Of a stretch of 64,000 bases of DNA, positions 46,370-57,205 are shown one piece after another. The notes under the pieces are model-generated. The model saw only the letters and a program-made list of their open reading frames with translations, did no database searches and was not told the origin of the DNA. The stretch covers positions 4,361,022 through 4,425,021 of the forward strand of contig NW_006917091.1 in NCBI RefSeq assembly GCF_000516985.1, given 5' to 3'. Within the stretch, counting starts at the first letter, position 1. Every line of letters begins with the position of its first letter. Made by a program: the position numbers and the translations under genes. The DNA is from Pestalotiopsis fici W106-1. Its lineage: Eukaryota; Ascomycota; Sordariomycetes; Amphisphaeriales; Sporocadaceae.

Positions 46370-47926
46370 TTACAGAATCTCCAACTCCTCTTTCCTGTCC
46401 GGCAGGAACTCATCCTTATATCTGTTCCACAGCTTCATAAGCTCCTCCACGTATAGCTCATGTAGACGATCAATCTCTTGGTCATCAATACGCTTATACT
46501 GCTGTACCTTGATGGGCGCACCAACCACAATGTTGAGGGGATGGCGGTATGGCATGAGCCCGACATCGTAGTTGAAGATGCCTCGGCCATGCAAGAATGG
46601 CAATGTAAACTTCCACACCTTCAACACAAACATTTGAATCTTGTGTACCAGAGGGTGTTCCTTGGGTCGCAGCTGGTCATAAATCTCGTTCTCACCAAAA
46701 GCTAAAACGGGAACCAGGTCGGCACCTGTGCGAACTGCGAGCTTGATAAAGCCCTTGCGTTCCTTGAGAATCAGACGCATCTGGCCTGGCTGTGCCTCCA
46801 GGGACTCACGAGCACCGCCAATGACAATGGTCACAGCGCGGCCCATACCCTCGTTGTTCTTACCTCCCCGGGTCAGAATGTTGACAATCGAGTCCTTTGA
46901 CACTGACCGAACACCCATGGAGAGGACGTAGTCGCGGTAGAAGGGGATGCGAAAGTTGCTGTCCAGTGTGAGCAAGCTGTTGGTGATGCCGGGAAATTTT
47001 TCGGCAAAGCCAAGCGCTTCCGTGGCAAACGCGGCCCACGCGCCATGAGATATGATCCCGTGCGGGTGATAGCCGAAGATATACTTTCTGGTTGGCGGCA
47101 GATCGTGAGTCTTGTGGAGTCGAGCCGGGAAGTATCCCGCAAAGAGGTCCCAAATATAGCTGCTGCGGAACCATTCAGATCGATATCTCAATGAGCCGTC
47201 GGTCGCTGCAGTCGACGTCAAGAGGTGCATCAGATAAACCAACAGAAGAGGCCATGCAAAAGGATTTGCGCATAGGGCGAAAAAGACCGACACGAATGCA
47301 CCTATGCAAAGGCAGTGCATAAGGACAGCCAGTGTCTGCAGGCGGCGCTCGGCTGGGACATTGAAAGGTGCCCACCTAATCTTTGCATAAGGCTCATGTT
47401 GACGTGGTGGCTGGTGTGTGTGGATCTCGTTGATGGTCATCTCGTCCAGCTCCGGGTAGGAGTCGTCGCTGCGGTCTTCGCTCACATCCCGCCGTTGTTG
47501 CTTTTTTATCCCGTTGCCGTTGGAGGTGGACGTTATGTGGCCGGCAGTTTGCTGCGTCTGCTGACCGTTGATTTTCTCCTCGGGCTTTTCCTCTGGAGAC
47601 TTATTTACACTTTGTGGTTCCACTTGAGAGTCTGATGTCTTCTCGTCCTTGGTCTTTGGCTCATTGTCGTCTTCCTTAAGCGCTTCAGCAAAGCTGAGGC
47701 CGTCTTGGACTTTGGAGGCGGGCTGGTCCTCTGACTGCTTCTTCTTGTTGTTGTTCTTCTTAGAACTCTTCTTCTGCGCCGAAGTCTTGTTTCCGTTCTG
47801 TTTTGTTTCGCTGCCTGTTTTGTCTCCGGCCTTGCCATCTTTCATTTGCAGGGTAGTCGGGGCGTCGCTCAGATGGACAAAGGACGACTCCTTGGAGCCC
47901 TCCTTGGGCTCTTCGTTCGCAGCCAT
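46370..47926 (-). CDS. DGA1: Diacylglycerol O-acyltransferase, DGAT2 family
   Basis: A 518-residue intronless enzyme that should make triacylglycerol from diacylglycerol and acyl-CoA at the ER and lipid droplets. The active-site motif YHPHG is present (HPHG at 287-290), with the family segments RYRSEWFRSSYIWD before it and GGARESLEAQPGQMRLILKE after it. A hydrophobic hairpin lies at about 190-225. The first 180 residues are hydrophilic, with Lys-rich and Gln/Asn-rich stretches, much longer than in animal DGAT2. The first in-frame ATG at 47926 is chosen; the frame is open for 49 more codons upstream but without an ATG, so an upstream exon is possible. It is divergent to QRI7. Confidence 0.92.
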   Translation of the reverse strand: MAANEEPKEGSKESSFVHLSDAPTTLQMKDGKAGDKTGSETKQNGNKTSAQKKSSKKNNNKKKQSEDQPASKVQDGLSFAEALKEDDNEPKTKDEKTSDSQVEPQSVNKSPEEKPEEKINGQQTQQTAGHITSTSNGNGIKKQQRRDVSEDRSDDSYPELDEMTINEIHTHQPPRQHEPYAKIRWAPFNVPAERRLQTLAVLMHCLCIGAFVSVFFALCANPFAWPLLLVYLMHLLTSTAATDGSLRYRSEWFRSSYIWDLFAGYFPARLHKTHDLPPTRKYIFGYHPHGIISHGAWAAFATEALGFAEKFPGITNSLLTLDSNFRIPFYRDYVLSMGVRSVSKDSIVNILTRGGKNNEGMGRAVTIVIGGARESLEAQPGQMRLILKERKGFIKLAVRTGADLVPVLAFGENEIYDQLRPKEHPLVHKIQMFVLKVWKFTLPFLHGRGIFNYDVGLMPYRHPLNIVVGAPIKVQQYKRIDDQEIDRLHELYVEELMKLWNRYKDEFLPDRKEELEIL

Positions 47927-49168
47927 AATCACCGCCTTGGTGGAGTTTTGGCTGCTGCTTGGGGTGTAGTTGGGTTTTTTGCGCCCTGCGTATTCGGTGT
48001 GCAGGGTCGAATCCTTGGGTCTTGCTATAGCCTTTCCCAAAAGCTCTTGGATATGTCGTCTGCAATAGCTCAATTTGGAGAGCTAAGTACCTTGAAGATC
48101 CAGGGGTATCCGACCAGGCCGTCGCGGCACTCTTTTAATGTGATGCGACCCGATGGACTAGGTACTCTCGATTCGAGAACTGATGTAAGAATGTAGAAAA
48201 GGATAATATGTACAAAAGAAAGGTGCGATGTAGGTCGGGCACAATGCAACAAATAAGAAGAGAAAAAAAAATGGTCAGACGTTGGCCAGGCAGGTAAAGT
48301 TCGTGGAACATTCGGCAATCAGCTCCCTCAGATGCATGTGAGTGAGGTGGACCGTCCCAACATGACGTCGGGCTGAGGTTGGTGGGCAGGGGCCATCATC
48401 CAGTGAGAGACTGTCCGTCCGTTCAAACGTCCGACAGCCCGGGGGTGGGTCTTTGCTTTGTGGTGTGCTCACTTTTGAGGCTGAACAGAGTTGGTCCGCA
48501 AACCCATTGTCTTGAAGCTTGGTTCTATTGTAAACAAGATGACTTTGCTAATCGACTTGCTAGAGCTGGTCATATTATTGAGAACCATGTTATTACATAG
48601 AAGAGGGAGATAACACATCTTCAAAGCGGGAATATGAAAACAACCAGAGATTCAAGGTCTCGCAGGAAGTTCTAGTTTTACTGCTACAACATTGATCATA
48701 TATACAGGCCCAACATGTAAACAATTGGATCGCCCACATTCATTGATGTATTGCCGTTTGTTTACATTGTTGTTGTATTTGTATTTATTCAAGTGTTTTT
48801 GGATATTAGAGTTTACTTTTGTTCAATGATACTAGGTGGCTTACAGAGTTATAGACAGCATCGCCCTTACTTGTATGTAACACAAGATTCTGACCATGTT
48901 TGCAGCAATTGATTCGAAAAATAATGGTGTAATTCTCAAAGATCACTCTCTGTGCCACTATTGAGTTCAATGGGAAACTGTGAGTCTGACAATGTTGTGA
49001 AATCGAATGGTTGTGTTTCCCCAGTGTTGATGTATGGAGTACGTATAAGCCCGAGACAAGCATGTGAAGCTATACCTCTATCGATAAGCCAAGACAATCC
49101 TCGCCCCAAAAAGTTCCCACGGTCTTGTCTCTGTCTCTCATCTCCCCCAATGCCATGTCCGCTGGTAC
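47927..49168. promoter_or_regulatory. Divergent promoter region DGA1/QRI7
   Basis: 1.24 kb between the two starts. It contains the promoters of both genes and no recognisable gene. The segment near 48650-48800 is AT-rich. Confidence 0.5.
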
Positions 49169-50737
49169 ATGTTGTACCGAACATCTACACTGTCCTTGAT
49201 GAGCGCACCATGGTGTTCCTCCATCCGGGCATCATGCGCGCCGCATAGCCTCGCCCGTCGCGTGCTACGCCAGGCTGCTCCCTCGGCCTTCCTCCTCCGG
49301 CCCCGGTTCCTGCAGCGGAGAACCCTCCTCACCCTCGCGATCGAGTCCTCCTGCGACGATACTTGCGTGGCTATTCTCGACAAGCCAGACCTCACCGTCC
49401 ATAGCCGCCGCCGTCCTCATCACCAGCATGGTGATGACGGCAACGATTCGGCGCCGGTTCCCGCCGCGGCGCATCTGCTCTTCAACAAAAAAGTAACGTC
49501 CGACAACCGCGCCTTTGGCGGCGTGGAACCGCTGACGGCCGTCTTGTCGCACACGTCGTCGCTGGCGCCGCTGGTCCGGGAGGCGCTGCAGGCCCTGCCC
49601 GAGGTCCCCGCCGTCGAGATTGGCGACTACCGCGTCTGGAAAAAGATGCTCTGGGTCGATGGCGTGGTGCGGCGCAAGCCCGACTTTGTCTCCGTGACCC
49701 GGGGCCCCGGCATGGCGTCGAATCTGTCCGTGGGCCTGAACACGGCCAAGGGCCTCGCCGTTGCCTGGGATGTCCCACTGCTCGGCGTCAATCACATGCA
49801 GGCGCACGCGTTGACGCCGCGTCTGGTATCGGCGCTTGAGCGGGGAGCGGAAGAGCTAGAAAGGCGGCAGCAGCAGCAGTCAGGCACAACCGCTCCCAAG
49901 AGACCGCGGCAGCGCGAGCAGCAGGAGATCAAGGAACCTGCCTTTCCGTTCCTCTCGTTGCTGGTATCGGGCGGCCACACGCTACTCGTACACTCGCGCT
50001 CCCTAACCGACCACCGCATCCTCGCGCAGACTCGAAACATAGCCATTGGCGACATGATTGACAAGTGCGCCCGGATCATCCTGCCAGCCTCTCATCTCGC
50101 CGAGCTGGACGATGTCATGTATGGCCCGGCGCTCGAGAGGTTCGCCTTCCCTGACGTCAAGTCGCCTGAAGACTATGGCTACACGCCGCCGGCAAAGCGG
50201 ATGGACGAGATTCAGATTTTTGACTCGGGGCGCGGCTGGGCTCTGACGCCACCCATCCCTACATCGGCGGCGATGGTTTATGATTTCTCGGGGTTCAATG
50301 GCGAGGTTGAGCGTGCTGTCAGGGAGAACCCCGACATGTCCTTGGAGGACAGGCGGTACCTGGCCAAACACGCCATGCGCATCGCCTTTGAGCATCTGGT
50401 TTCCCGACTCCTGTTTGCTCTGAAAGATAGGTCTCAATTTGGAGATATAAAGACTATCGTTGCTGCTGGGGGCGTAGCGAGCAACAAGTACCTCAGGCAT
50501 ATCATGAAAAGCATGTTGGAGGTCAGAGGCCACGGACATTTAGTTATTAATGCGCCTCCGCCTGCTCTCTGCACGGATAATGCTGCCATGATTGCCTGGA
50601 CAGGGATGGAGATGTACGAGGCAGGCTGGAGGAGCGAGCTGAATATCCTGGCTGCTCGCAAGTGGCCGATCGACCCAGAGGCCCAGGGTGGCGGCATTCT
50701 AGGAGAGCCAGGCTGGGTCAATGTGAATAAAGTGTAA
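49169..50737 (+). CDS. QRI7: Mitochondrial tRNA N6-threonylcarbamoyladenosine transferase (Qri7/OSGEPL1)
   Basis: A 522-residue intronless member of the Kae1/TsaD/Qri7 family, which transfers threonylcarbamoyl to A37 of ANN-decoding tRNAs. An Arg/Ser-rich N-terminus without acidic residues (to about residue 52) is a mitochondrial targeting sequence, so this is the Qri7 type and not cytosolic Kae1. Family motifs: AIESSCDDT at about 57-65, SVTRGPGMASNLSVG, and the metal-binding NHMQAH with His209 and His213. Further motifs are LLVSGGHT, the KYLRHIMKS region, and a C-terminal CTDNAAMIAWTG with the conserved Asp. A Gln/Arg-rich insert at about 225-255 is not part of the bacterial core. The start could also be Met11. 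It is convergent with PRE2. Confidence 0.93.
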   Translation: MLYRTSTLSLMSAPWCSSIRASCAPHSLARRVLRQAAPSAFLLRPRFLQRRTLLTLAIESSCDDTCVAILDKPDLTVHSRRRPHHQHGDDGNDSAPVPAAAHLLFNKKVTSDNRAFGGVEPLTAVLSHTSSLAPLVREALQALPEVPAVEIGDYRVWKKMLWVDGVVRRKPDFVSVTRGPGMASNLSVGLNTAKGLAVAWDVPLLGVNHMQAHALTPRLVSALERGAEELERRQQQQSGTTAPKRPRQREQQEIKEPAFPFLSLLVSGGHTLLVHSRSLTDHRILAQTRNIAIGDMIDKCARIILPASHLAELDDVMYGPALERFAFPDVKSPEDYGYTPPAKRMDEIQIFDSGRGWALTPPIPTSAAMVYDFSGFNGEVERAVRENPDMSLEDRRYLAKHAMRIAFEHLVSRLLFALKDRSQFGDIKTIVAAGGVASNKYLRHIMKSMLEVRGHGHLVINAPPPALCTDNAAMIAWTGMEMYEAGWRSELNILAARKWPIDPEAQGGGILGEPGWVNVNKV

Positions 50738-51009
50738 AACCAATGTATCATAGAAATATGGAATGACGCCTGAAAAAGGGTCGGCCGTTCCAATAAATGT
50801 GCACGTGTAATGACTGTCATCTGCGAGGGACTTGATAAAATGGTGTGCAAGAGTCACACTGAATGTCTTAATTGTACATTTACATAGCTTGAATTAGAGA
50901 CCAGTGCAATTCCATGCCTTGCCTCGTCAGTCCTTGATAGCACGTTTCCTCAAGAGCTCAATCCCGAGACTCTAAAGCTGATCTAATTTCATGTACGATC
51001 TCTAGCATC

Positions 51010-51992
51010 TTACACCCGGTCTCCCACAAAATCGCTTGTTACATTGCTGAACTCGCCGCTCTCCAACTTTGTGTTCCAGAAGATGGGGTTTGTGTCGTTG
51101 AATCCATGCTTGACCCAGCCCGATTCCTTGACGTGGTACAAGTTGATGAAACCACCAGAGTAGGCATCTCTGTGGGTGGCTGCCAGGATACTTCTGCTTC
51201 CCAGGGCCAGAGCCTCCTCGTCTGTCAAGTCGTATCTGTACTCGGCGTCCAGCACACCGTAGGCAAAGGTCTGACCCGAACCAACACAGAACAGGTTGCC
51301 TGCAAGTCTCGTGCCATCGCTGTCAATGTAGTAGAGAGCCGGGCCCTCCTCCTTGGTCACTCCGGCGCACATGGTACCCATGGACAAGCCCATGCCCTTG
51401 TACTGGTAAACCAGGTTGGCGAGGATCTTGGAGGCAGCGGCAACGGAGATGCGGCGCTTGTGTCGTAGCTCGTGTAGGCGGCACTGCATTCCGAGCCAGG
51501 CGAGCCAGTACTGGCAATCGGCAGCACCTCCGGCCATGGTGCCCAGCATCTTATCGTTGATCTCAATCACCTTCTTGACGGTCTGCGAGGCAATCCAGTT
51601 GCCTGCCGTGGCTCGAGAATCTGTGGCAACAATGATGCCGCCCTGGAAGCGGAAGGCGAGGGTGGTGGTACCGTGGGCAATCTTGATGGGGCATTGGGGG
51701 TTTGCACGGTCATCGGTTGCTGCACGGAGCCATGCCGAGGGCTATGGTGGAGGACATGGTCAGCTTGTGATGAAAGGTAATAGATGTTGCTGGCGATACT
51801 GCGGGAACGCAGCAAGGCCGGCAATAAGCAGTCGGAGCTAGAGTCAGAGCTTACTTGTGCTACTGGGGGCATGGCGAACTTGAGAGATAGGCTGGGAGTG
51901 GTATCATCGTGGAGCTCATCTTGGTGGTCTTCGGCGTACGTCTCTCTCGTGAAGGCAGCCGGACGGCTGTATCGGGCTACGAGGGTATCCAT
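51010..51992 (-). CDS. PRE2: 20S proteasome subunit beta5 (Pre2), chymotrypsin-like
   Basis: A 289-residue catalytic subunit of the 20S proteasome. Minus-strand exons are 51992-51855 and 51741-51010; the 113-nt intron has a GTAAGC donor and TAG acceptor in phase 0. The propeptide is 70 residues and is removed before Thr71, which becomes the active-site Thr1 ([10 protein letters not shown]). The other catalytic residues are in place: Asp17 as Asp87 (VATDSRA) and Lys33 as Lys103. The sequence through [13 protein letters not shown] and [12 protein letters not shown] is typical of beta5. It is expected in nucleus and cytosol. It is convergent with QRI7 over a 272-bp spacer. Confidence 0.96.
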
Positions 51993-54290
51993 CTCGAGGC
52001 TTGTGTTGGTGGTGGTGGTGGTGGTGGTCGCTGGTGCTTGACTTGGGGGGCGTCCGAGCTTGTATTTCGGAAGGAGTGTGGTACGTATTAGAAGTCTAGT
52101 TGGTGGTGATACAAATCAATGGACTGCGATAATGGAAAGGTCCAAAGAGGGCGAAGGTTTTCGGTTTGTTTGGTGTTGGCGTAGATGGTTGACGTTGACA
52201 AGGCTTGCCTTGCGCCTGGGTCTGGTAGGTATGCTGCTGATTGATGACTGCTAACGTGCTCTGTACTCGCTGGCGGGCTGGCCTGTTGGTTGGCCAGAGC
52301 TGGAGCTCAAGGCAGCTGAGACTCGCGTCAAGCTCTCTGGCTGTGAACCTAAACTGCTGTTAAATCTGTGGCCCGTGCATGTCGTACCTAAGGCTGAAGC
52401 TAGACTCAATTGGTATTGGCTCAGAATATCGGCATAAAGTTATGTATGCATAAGAGTATAGCAAACGCCAAATGTGAGTATTCCAGGTATAACAAGCAAC
52501 CATTCTTCCACCTCAAAATGTATCAAACAACCAACACTGTCATGAGCTTTTTATGCATACAATCTCCACCGGTACTAAAACATTATATTGACTTTAATAG
52601 TTGACTTGAAGAGGATAACATGTGTAAATTATCAACACGTAGATGGCAAGCTTAAGGGAAGATATGGAAAAGGAAGGGGAAAGGAAATGTATTATAAGAA
52701 TCCAAAAGCCAAAACGTACAGACGGCCCTGGTGGTTTCGTTGAATTCGAGCCATGGGCCCCTCACGTAGAATCCTCTCATCAGAACAGAGAGACTTCACC
52801 TTGGTGGCCATCGCACTCAAGAGCTTCTTTAACGACTCGGCCATTAGACGTTTGTGTTCCAGTGGTTGGAAATTATACTCTTTTTGAAATACACGCGCCT
52901 TCCACTATTGAACCAATTTCTTGTGCTCTTATGCGGTCTGAAGATATTCCATGTAAAGGCTGTCTCTAGCTCATCAGGAGGCAGTCACGCAATTTCGTCT
53001 CCATCTTCATGAATGTATTAACAATTGACACTCATGACACTTTGCGAACTATCAATGAATGCTTCCAATATCTGTTTCACGTAAACGCGTGGGACTTGTG
53101 CTATTTATGCCTCTGCCGCTTTACTTCTATCTGTTCGCTGAGAACATCCTGATCTCTATCTTTCCAAATACTTCCCTGATGGTGATTAGACTCTGCCATA
53201 CATCGCCTTCCGCTGTGCAATTCTATATTCTTGCCCTGAGCACGAACTATTTGATGTAATGACATTTGAAGACAGCATGCGATTTGAATGTGAAATAAAA
53301 TAGAGGACTGTGTTGGAAAAAGGGAGAGGATAAAAAAAGGGAAAAAGAAAAGTAACACCACTGGGATCGAACTACTGAATCAAGAAAAAAGAGACCGAGC
53401 AGCCTAAAGACCACTCCCACTAGCCTAACTAGTTTACAGTTTTGATTATCCAGGTCATGACCCAAACCCGAGGACCTGTGATAGCTTCACGTTTTATCTA
53501 GGTATTTAACCCCTCCTAGTTGACCGGAAAAACCGAGGGCTAATTCCATTCGCCAGAGCCTGCAAACGGGGTTCATTGTTCTTTGGCCTGCAGATTTCGA
53601 TCCTTTCACTACCAGAAATTTCCATTGGTTTTCATTCAATTTTTTTTTTTCGCAGTCTGGTCTGTAGGCTTCATGGACTTTACAATATTCCCAAGCTGAC
53701 GATCTGTCTGATGACGACTTTCTTCACAAGCGTACTACTACGCAAACGAGGTAAACTACCTGTCATATCAAGCATTCGCATATTGTATTCAAAGTGGGTA
53801 TTGTCTCTCTCGTGCAAGTCGTTTCAATGTAGGAGTACTGTTCTATCATTAACCGCACACATCTGCAAACCTTGAAGATGATCATACTGCTAAGCAGAAA
53901 GAGGACAATTCCAGAGGATATAAATTTCATAAAGACGATCTCAATCAGCCATTCAGCTCAGCGTATGAGCATTGCTTACTAGAGACTAAAGAGCTGGCTT
54001 GTTCTAAAAAGAATTGTACCGCGGCATCTGCAGTTCTATCTCGCTCCCAAGACATTCCCCGCAATCTAAATGACTATTAGCTCATGAAACTGCATGTATT
54101 GATAGCCCTGATTGGTTCTGTAGACAAGAAATGGATCAGAATATCGAATATAAATAAGAGAATATCCCATGGCTCACCCAGACCGTCAATTTCAGAATTT
54201 GGCACAGTCATTAAAATTCACAGCATACTCTGTCTGACTTGATTGTCCATCTTTCTCAAGTTTACCAAATTCCGTGCATCAATAACGAAA
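51993..54290. other. 2.3-kb gene-free region
   Basis: This contains the PRE2 promoter (with a GGT/GTG microrepeat at about 52006-52029) and the promoter of the Dal5-like permease. Small frames, such as 52643-52969, have no recognisable product. A B-box-like word near 53363-53373 on the minus strand does not fold into a tRNA. Confidence 0.5.
54149..54156 (+). promoter_or_regulatory. TATA box for the Dal5-like permease
   Basis: TATAAATA, 135 bp before the start codon. A plausible core promoter element by position. Confidence 0.45.
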
Positions 54291-56353
54291 ATGTCCTCAA
54301 ATACGTCAAGAGTTGGGGTAATTGGGGCACAGCCGAGCACCACGCTCGAGGGGAACGGACTAGCCAGACAAGACCCGGGTATCGATACCCTTTCAGACGA
54401 GACGAAAAATAGCAATGTGAAAAATCAAATTCATCATGACCACGAGGATAAAGATATCGAGGCAGCAGCAGCCACCAAGCACGAACATGTCGAGGAGCTC
54501 CTGAAAACCACCACGCTCGATACCGTCCACCACGATGAAGCCATCCGCGTCCTCGACGCGTACGCAGGGGATCGGACGTGGACGGAGCAGGAGGAGAAGA
54601 AACTCGTCAGAAAGATTGATCGGCAGCTCTTGTCCATTGTCGTGACAACCTATGGGTTGCAGTATTACGACAAAGCCATGCTCGCGCAAGCTGTAAGATG
54701 TTCCCCCATCCCCCCCTTTCCAACCCTGAGCAACTCTAGCTTCCAAGAGCAAAAGACCAAAAACATTGATGAAATCATTGCTAATTTCTGGGGGGTTGTA
54801 ATAAAAATATAAAGGCTCTGTTTGGTTTGATTCAAGACTTGGATCTGGGAATAGGCATGCGCTACTCGTTCTCGTCCTCCATCTTTTATCTCGGATTCAT
54901 CTGTGGCGCTTATCCTGCTATTGCCATGGCGCAGCGATATCCGATTGAGAGAGTCATGTTTGGTATCGTCCTCCTCTGGGGTATTTGCCTCACCACCACG
55001 GCAGGGTGTACGACCTACCAAGGCTTATACGCCCAGCGGTTCTTTCTCGGCCTCTTGGAGAGTGGTGTTAGTCCTGCTTGGATGTTGGTGGTAGGAGGGT
55101 TTGTGCTCTCCATGTCCGGGTTGATTTGATTTTTTGGCCGAGGCTGACTATTTCGATAGATGGTATAAGAAGCAAGAACAAGCGTTTCGAATGGGGTAAG
55201 CAAGATGAAGAGGAAATCAAGGTTGAACTGACCTGAAATGTCATAGGGCTTGGTATTGCGCTACCGGATATGTGTCCATTGTCGCGCCATTGATCAACTA
55301 TGGCTTGGGCCACATTTCTGGCTCCTTGTCACCGTGGAGATATATGTACATTGTTGCGGGTTTGATCACAGTAGTGTGGTCATTCGTGATTCTGTTCCTG
55401 TTACCGCCAGATCCAACTCGTGCCAAACGACTTTCGGAACGCGCAAGTGCTAAATCAAGACTACCTGCTTTGACCATTGACTGATTTGTTGGTGCTAGGA
55501 ACGCTACATAGCAGTCGCAAGAATGCGGACAAACAACTCGGGCGTGCGCAACACACACTTTAAAAAGGAGCAATTCGTAGAGTTGCTAGCCGACGTCAAG
55601 TTCTGGCTTGCCTTTGCCATGGCTTTCCTTTTACTGGTAGTCAATGGGCCCATTTCAACTTTCACACCAATCATCATATCCGATCTTGGGTTCTCCGGTC
55701 TTGAATCTCTTCTTCTAGTCATGCCCGCGGGTGCGGTTATTGGAACTATTGAACTCATGGTGCCATTCGTTGCAATGAAGTTTGCGAATTTGCGCTGCTA
55801 TTTGGTTGCCATTACAGCTTCCTTTTCACTATTGGCATGTCTTTTGCTTTGGCAACTACCAATCAGTGCCATTGGAGGGAGACTGTTTGCCGTGTACATC
55901 TTGGCCAGCTATGGTGGTGGTTATGCAGTGTTGATGAGTCTCCAGATCGCGAATACTGCTGGGTAAGAGTCTATATGGCTGTCACAAATCGAATGATGGG
56001 CTAAAGATTGTGTAGCTATACCAAGCGATCACTTGGATCAAGTGGGATATTTGTCGGTTATTGCTTAGGTAAGGGACATCAAGTTGATATGGACAAATGG
56101 CTAATGTTACTGGCAAGGCAATTTTCTCGGTCCGCTCGTATTCAAGGCAAATGAGGCTCCGCACTATACCACCGGATGGATCACTACAGTCGCCACTACA
56201 GCTTCGGCTATAGCGTTGGCTTTAGTCTACCGACTCGTTTGCGCATGGGAAAATCGGCGCCGAGACAAGACGGGCGAAATGGAGGCATTTGAGCATGCGT
56301 ACGAGGACGACCTGACGGATATGAAGAACCCACAGTTCAGGTATACTCTTTGA
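54291..56353 (+). CDS. MFS permease, anion:cation symporter family, Dal5-like
   Basis: A 556-residue plasma-membrane permease related to yeast Dal5 (allantoate/ureidosuccinate) and Tna1. Seven exons: 54291-54692, 54815-55098, 55160-55195 (36 nt), 55247-55442, 55499-55962, 56016-56068 and 56118-56353; phases agree. Key segments: LVRKIDRQLLSIVVTTYGLQ and YYDKAMLAQAALFGLIQDL at TM1; QRFFLGLLESGVSPAWMLV; WYKKQEQAFRMGAWYCATG formed over two junctions; SPWRYMYIVAGLITVVWSF; LSERERYIAVARMR. The fourth intron starts with GCAAGT, so it is a GC-AG intron. The donor of the second intron (GTTTGT) is weak. The N-terminal 100 residues are hydrophilic and His/Glu-rich. The substrate is probably an organic anion, vitamin or nitrogen compound; it cannot be fixed from sequence. 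Confidence 0.88.
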
Positions 56354-56550
56354 GAACTGCAATGTATACCAGCTAGATTAGAACCAAAGGCTTGATCTAT
56401 TGAGTTGGATCATGAGAGCCTTCTTCCAAAGCCGAGGCACATGTGGCCACCATTTCGCGTGTGATCAAGTCGTCATGTTGGAACAATGGACATAAAATAT
56501 GGCCTTGCAATTGCAACAAGTAAAGTTTATTCGGTCATTATCATATCTCA

Positions 56551-57205
56551 TTAATGGCTGGCAGGGCCACCAAATCGTCCAGCCAAGAAGGAACCCAAAA
56601 AGATACCACCCAGTATCGAGAGAAAGTAGCCGACATTCATGGTCATGACAGCAAGCATACTAAATTTCAGCAATCGTTAGCCGTGGGTCTCATTCATGTG
56701 GTTCAGCCATGAACATTATTGGAACTCACAGTAGATATCCGATACCGCCCACGACTACTTCGGTCAATGCTCGAGCCGTCTCGGTCGCCACACGGAAGGG
56801 ATGGCTGTTCCACTCAGACTGCAGCTGTCGCGCCGGCGTATCGGCTCTCTCCTTGCCAGATGCCTCGTCCTCGGACATGAGTCTCTGCCGGCCGTGCCAC
56901 CTCGCGTCAAAGACAATGGACTTGACGGCATGTAGGACGCGGTGGAGAGCGGCCAGGACAATGAGGAAGATGCAGGTGCCGGCGTACGAGCCATTGCCGG
57001 TGGGCGTCCATGCCGAGGCAAAGAGGGGTGTTGTAACGGCCTGGAAAAACACCATGGCCATTTCCGACGAGGTCATGAGGCTGGATGATGACATGTCCAT
57101 GTCCATGCTGCTGGTGGATGTGGACATTGCGCTCGTCATTGTCATGGACATGTCCGACATGTCGGTAGAGGTGGCGGTTGCCATTGTCATTCCAGACATG
57201 TCCAT
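56551..57205 (-). CDS. Ctr-family copper transporter
   Basis: A 194-residue Ctr protein for Cu(I) import through the plasma (or vacuolar) membrane as a trimer. Minus-strand exons are 57205-56730 and 56659-56551, in phase, with a 70-nt intron (GTGAGT donor). The first 50 residues are rich in Met motifs (MDMSGMTM, MSDMSMTM, MDMDM), the extracellular copper-gathering region. TM1 lies at about 68-92. After a cytosolic loop, TM2 contains the copper-selective MxxxM (Met160, Met164), and TM3 holds GxxxG (Gly177, Gly181). All transport residues are intact. It lies next to a metalloreductase gene that could supply Cu(I). Three TTGCTCA words upstream resemble copper-response elements. Confidence 0.92.

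Noticed and set aside
52643..52969. 108-codon frame between PRE2 and the Dal5-like gene
   Set aside because: No domain, unusual composition and no supporting context; not called as a gene.
53340..53450. tRNA-like or SINE-like element on the minus strand (GTTCGATCCC word with an A-box-like word upstream)
   Set aside because: The T-arm and acceptor stem do not pair properly and no cloverleaf forms, so neither a tRNA nor a SINE can be supported.
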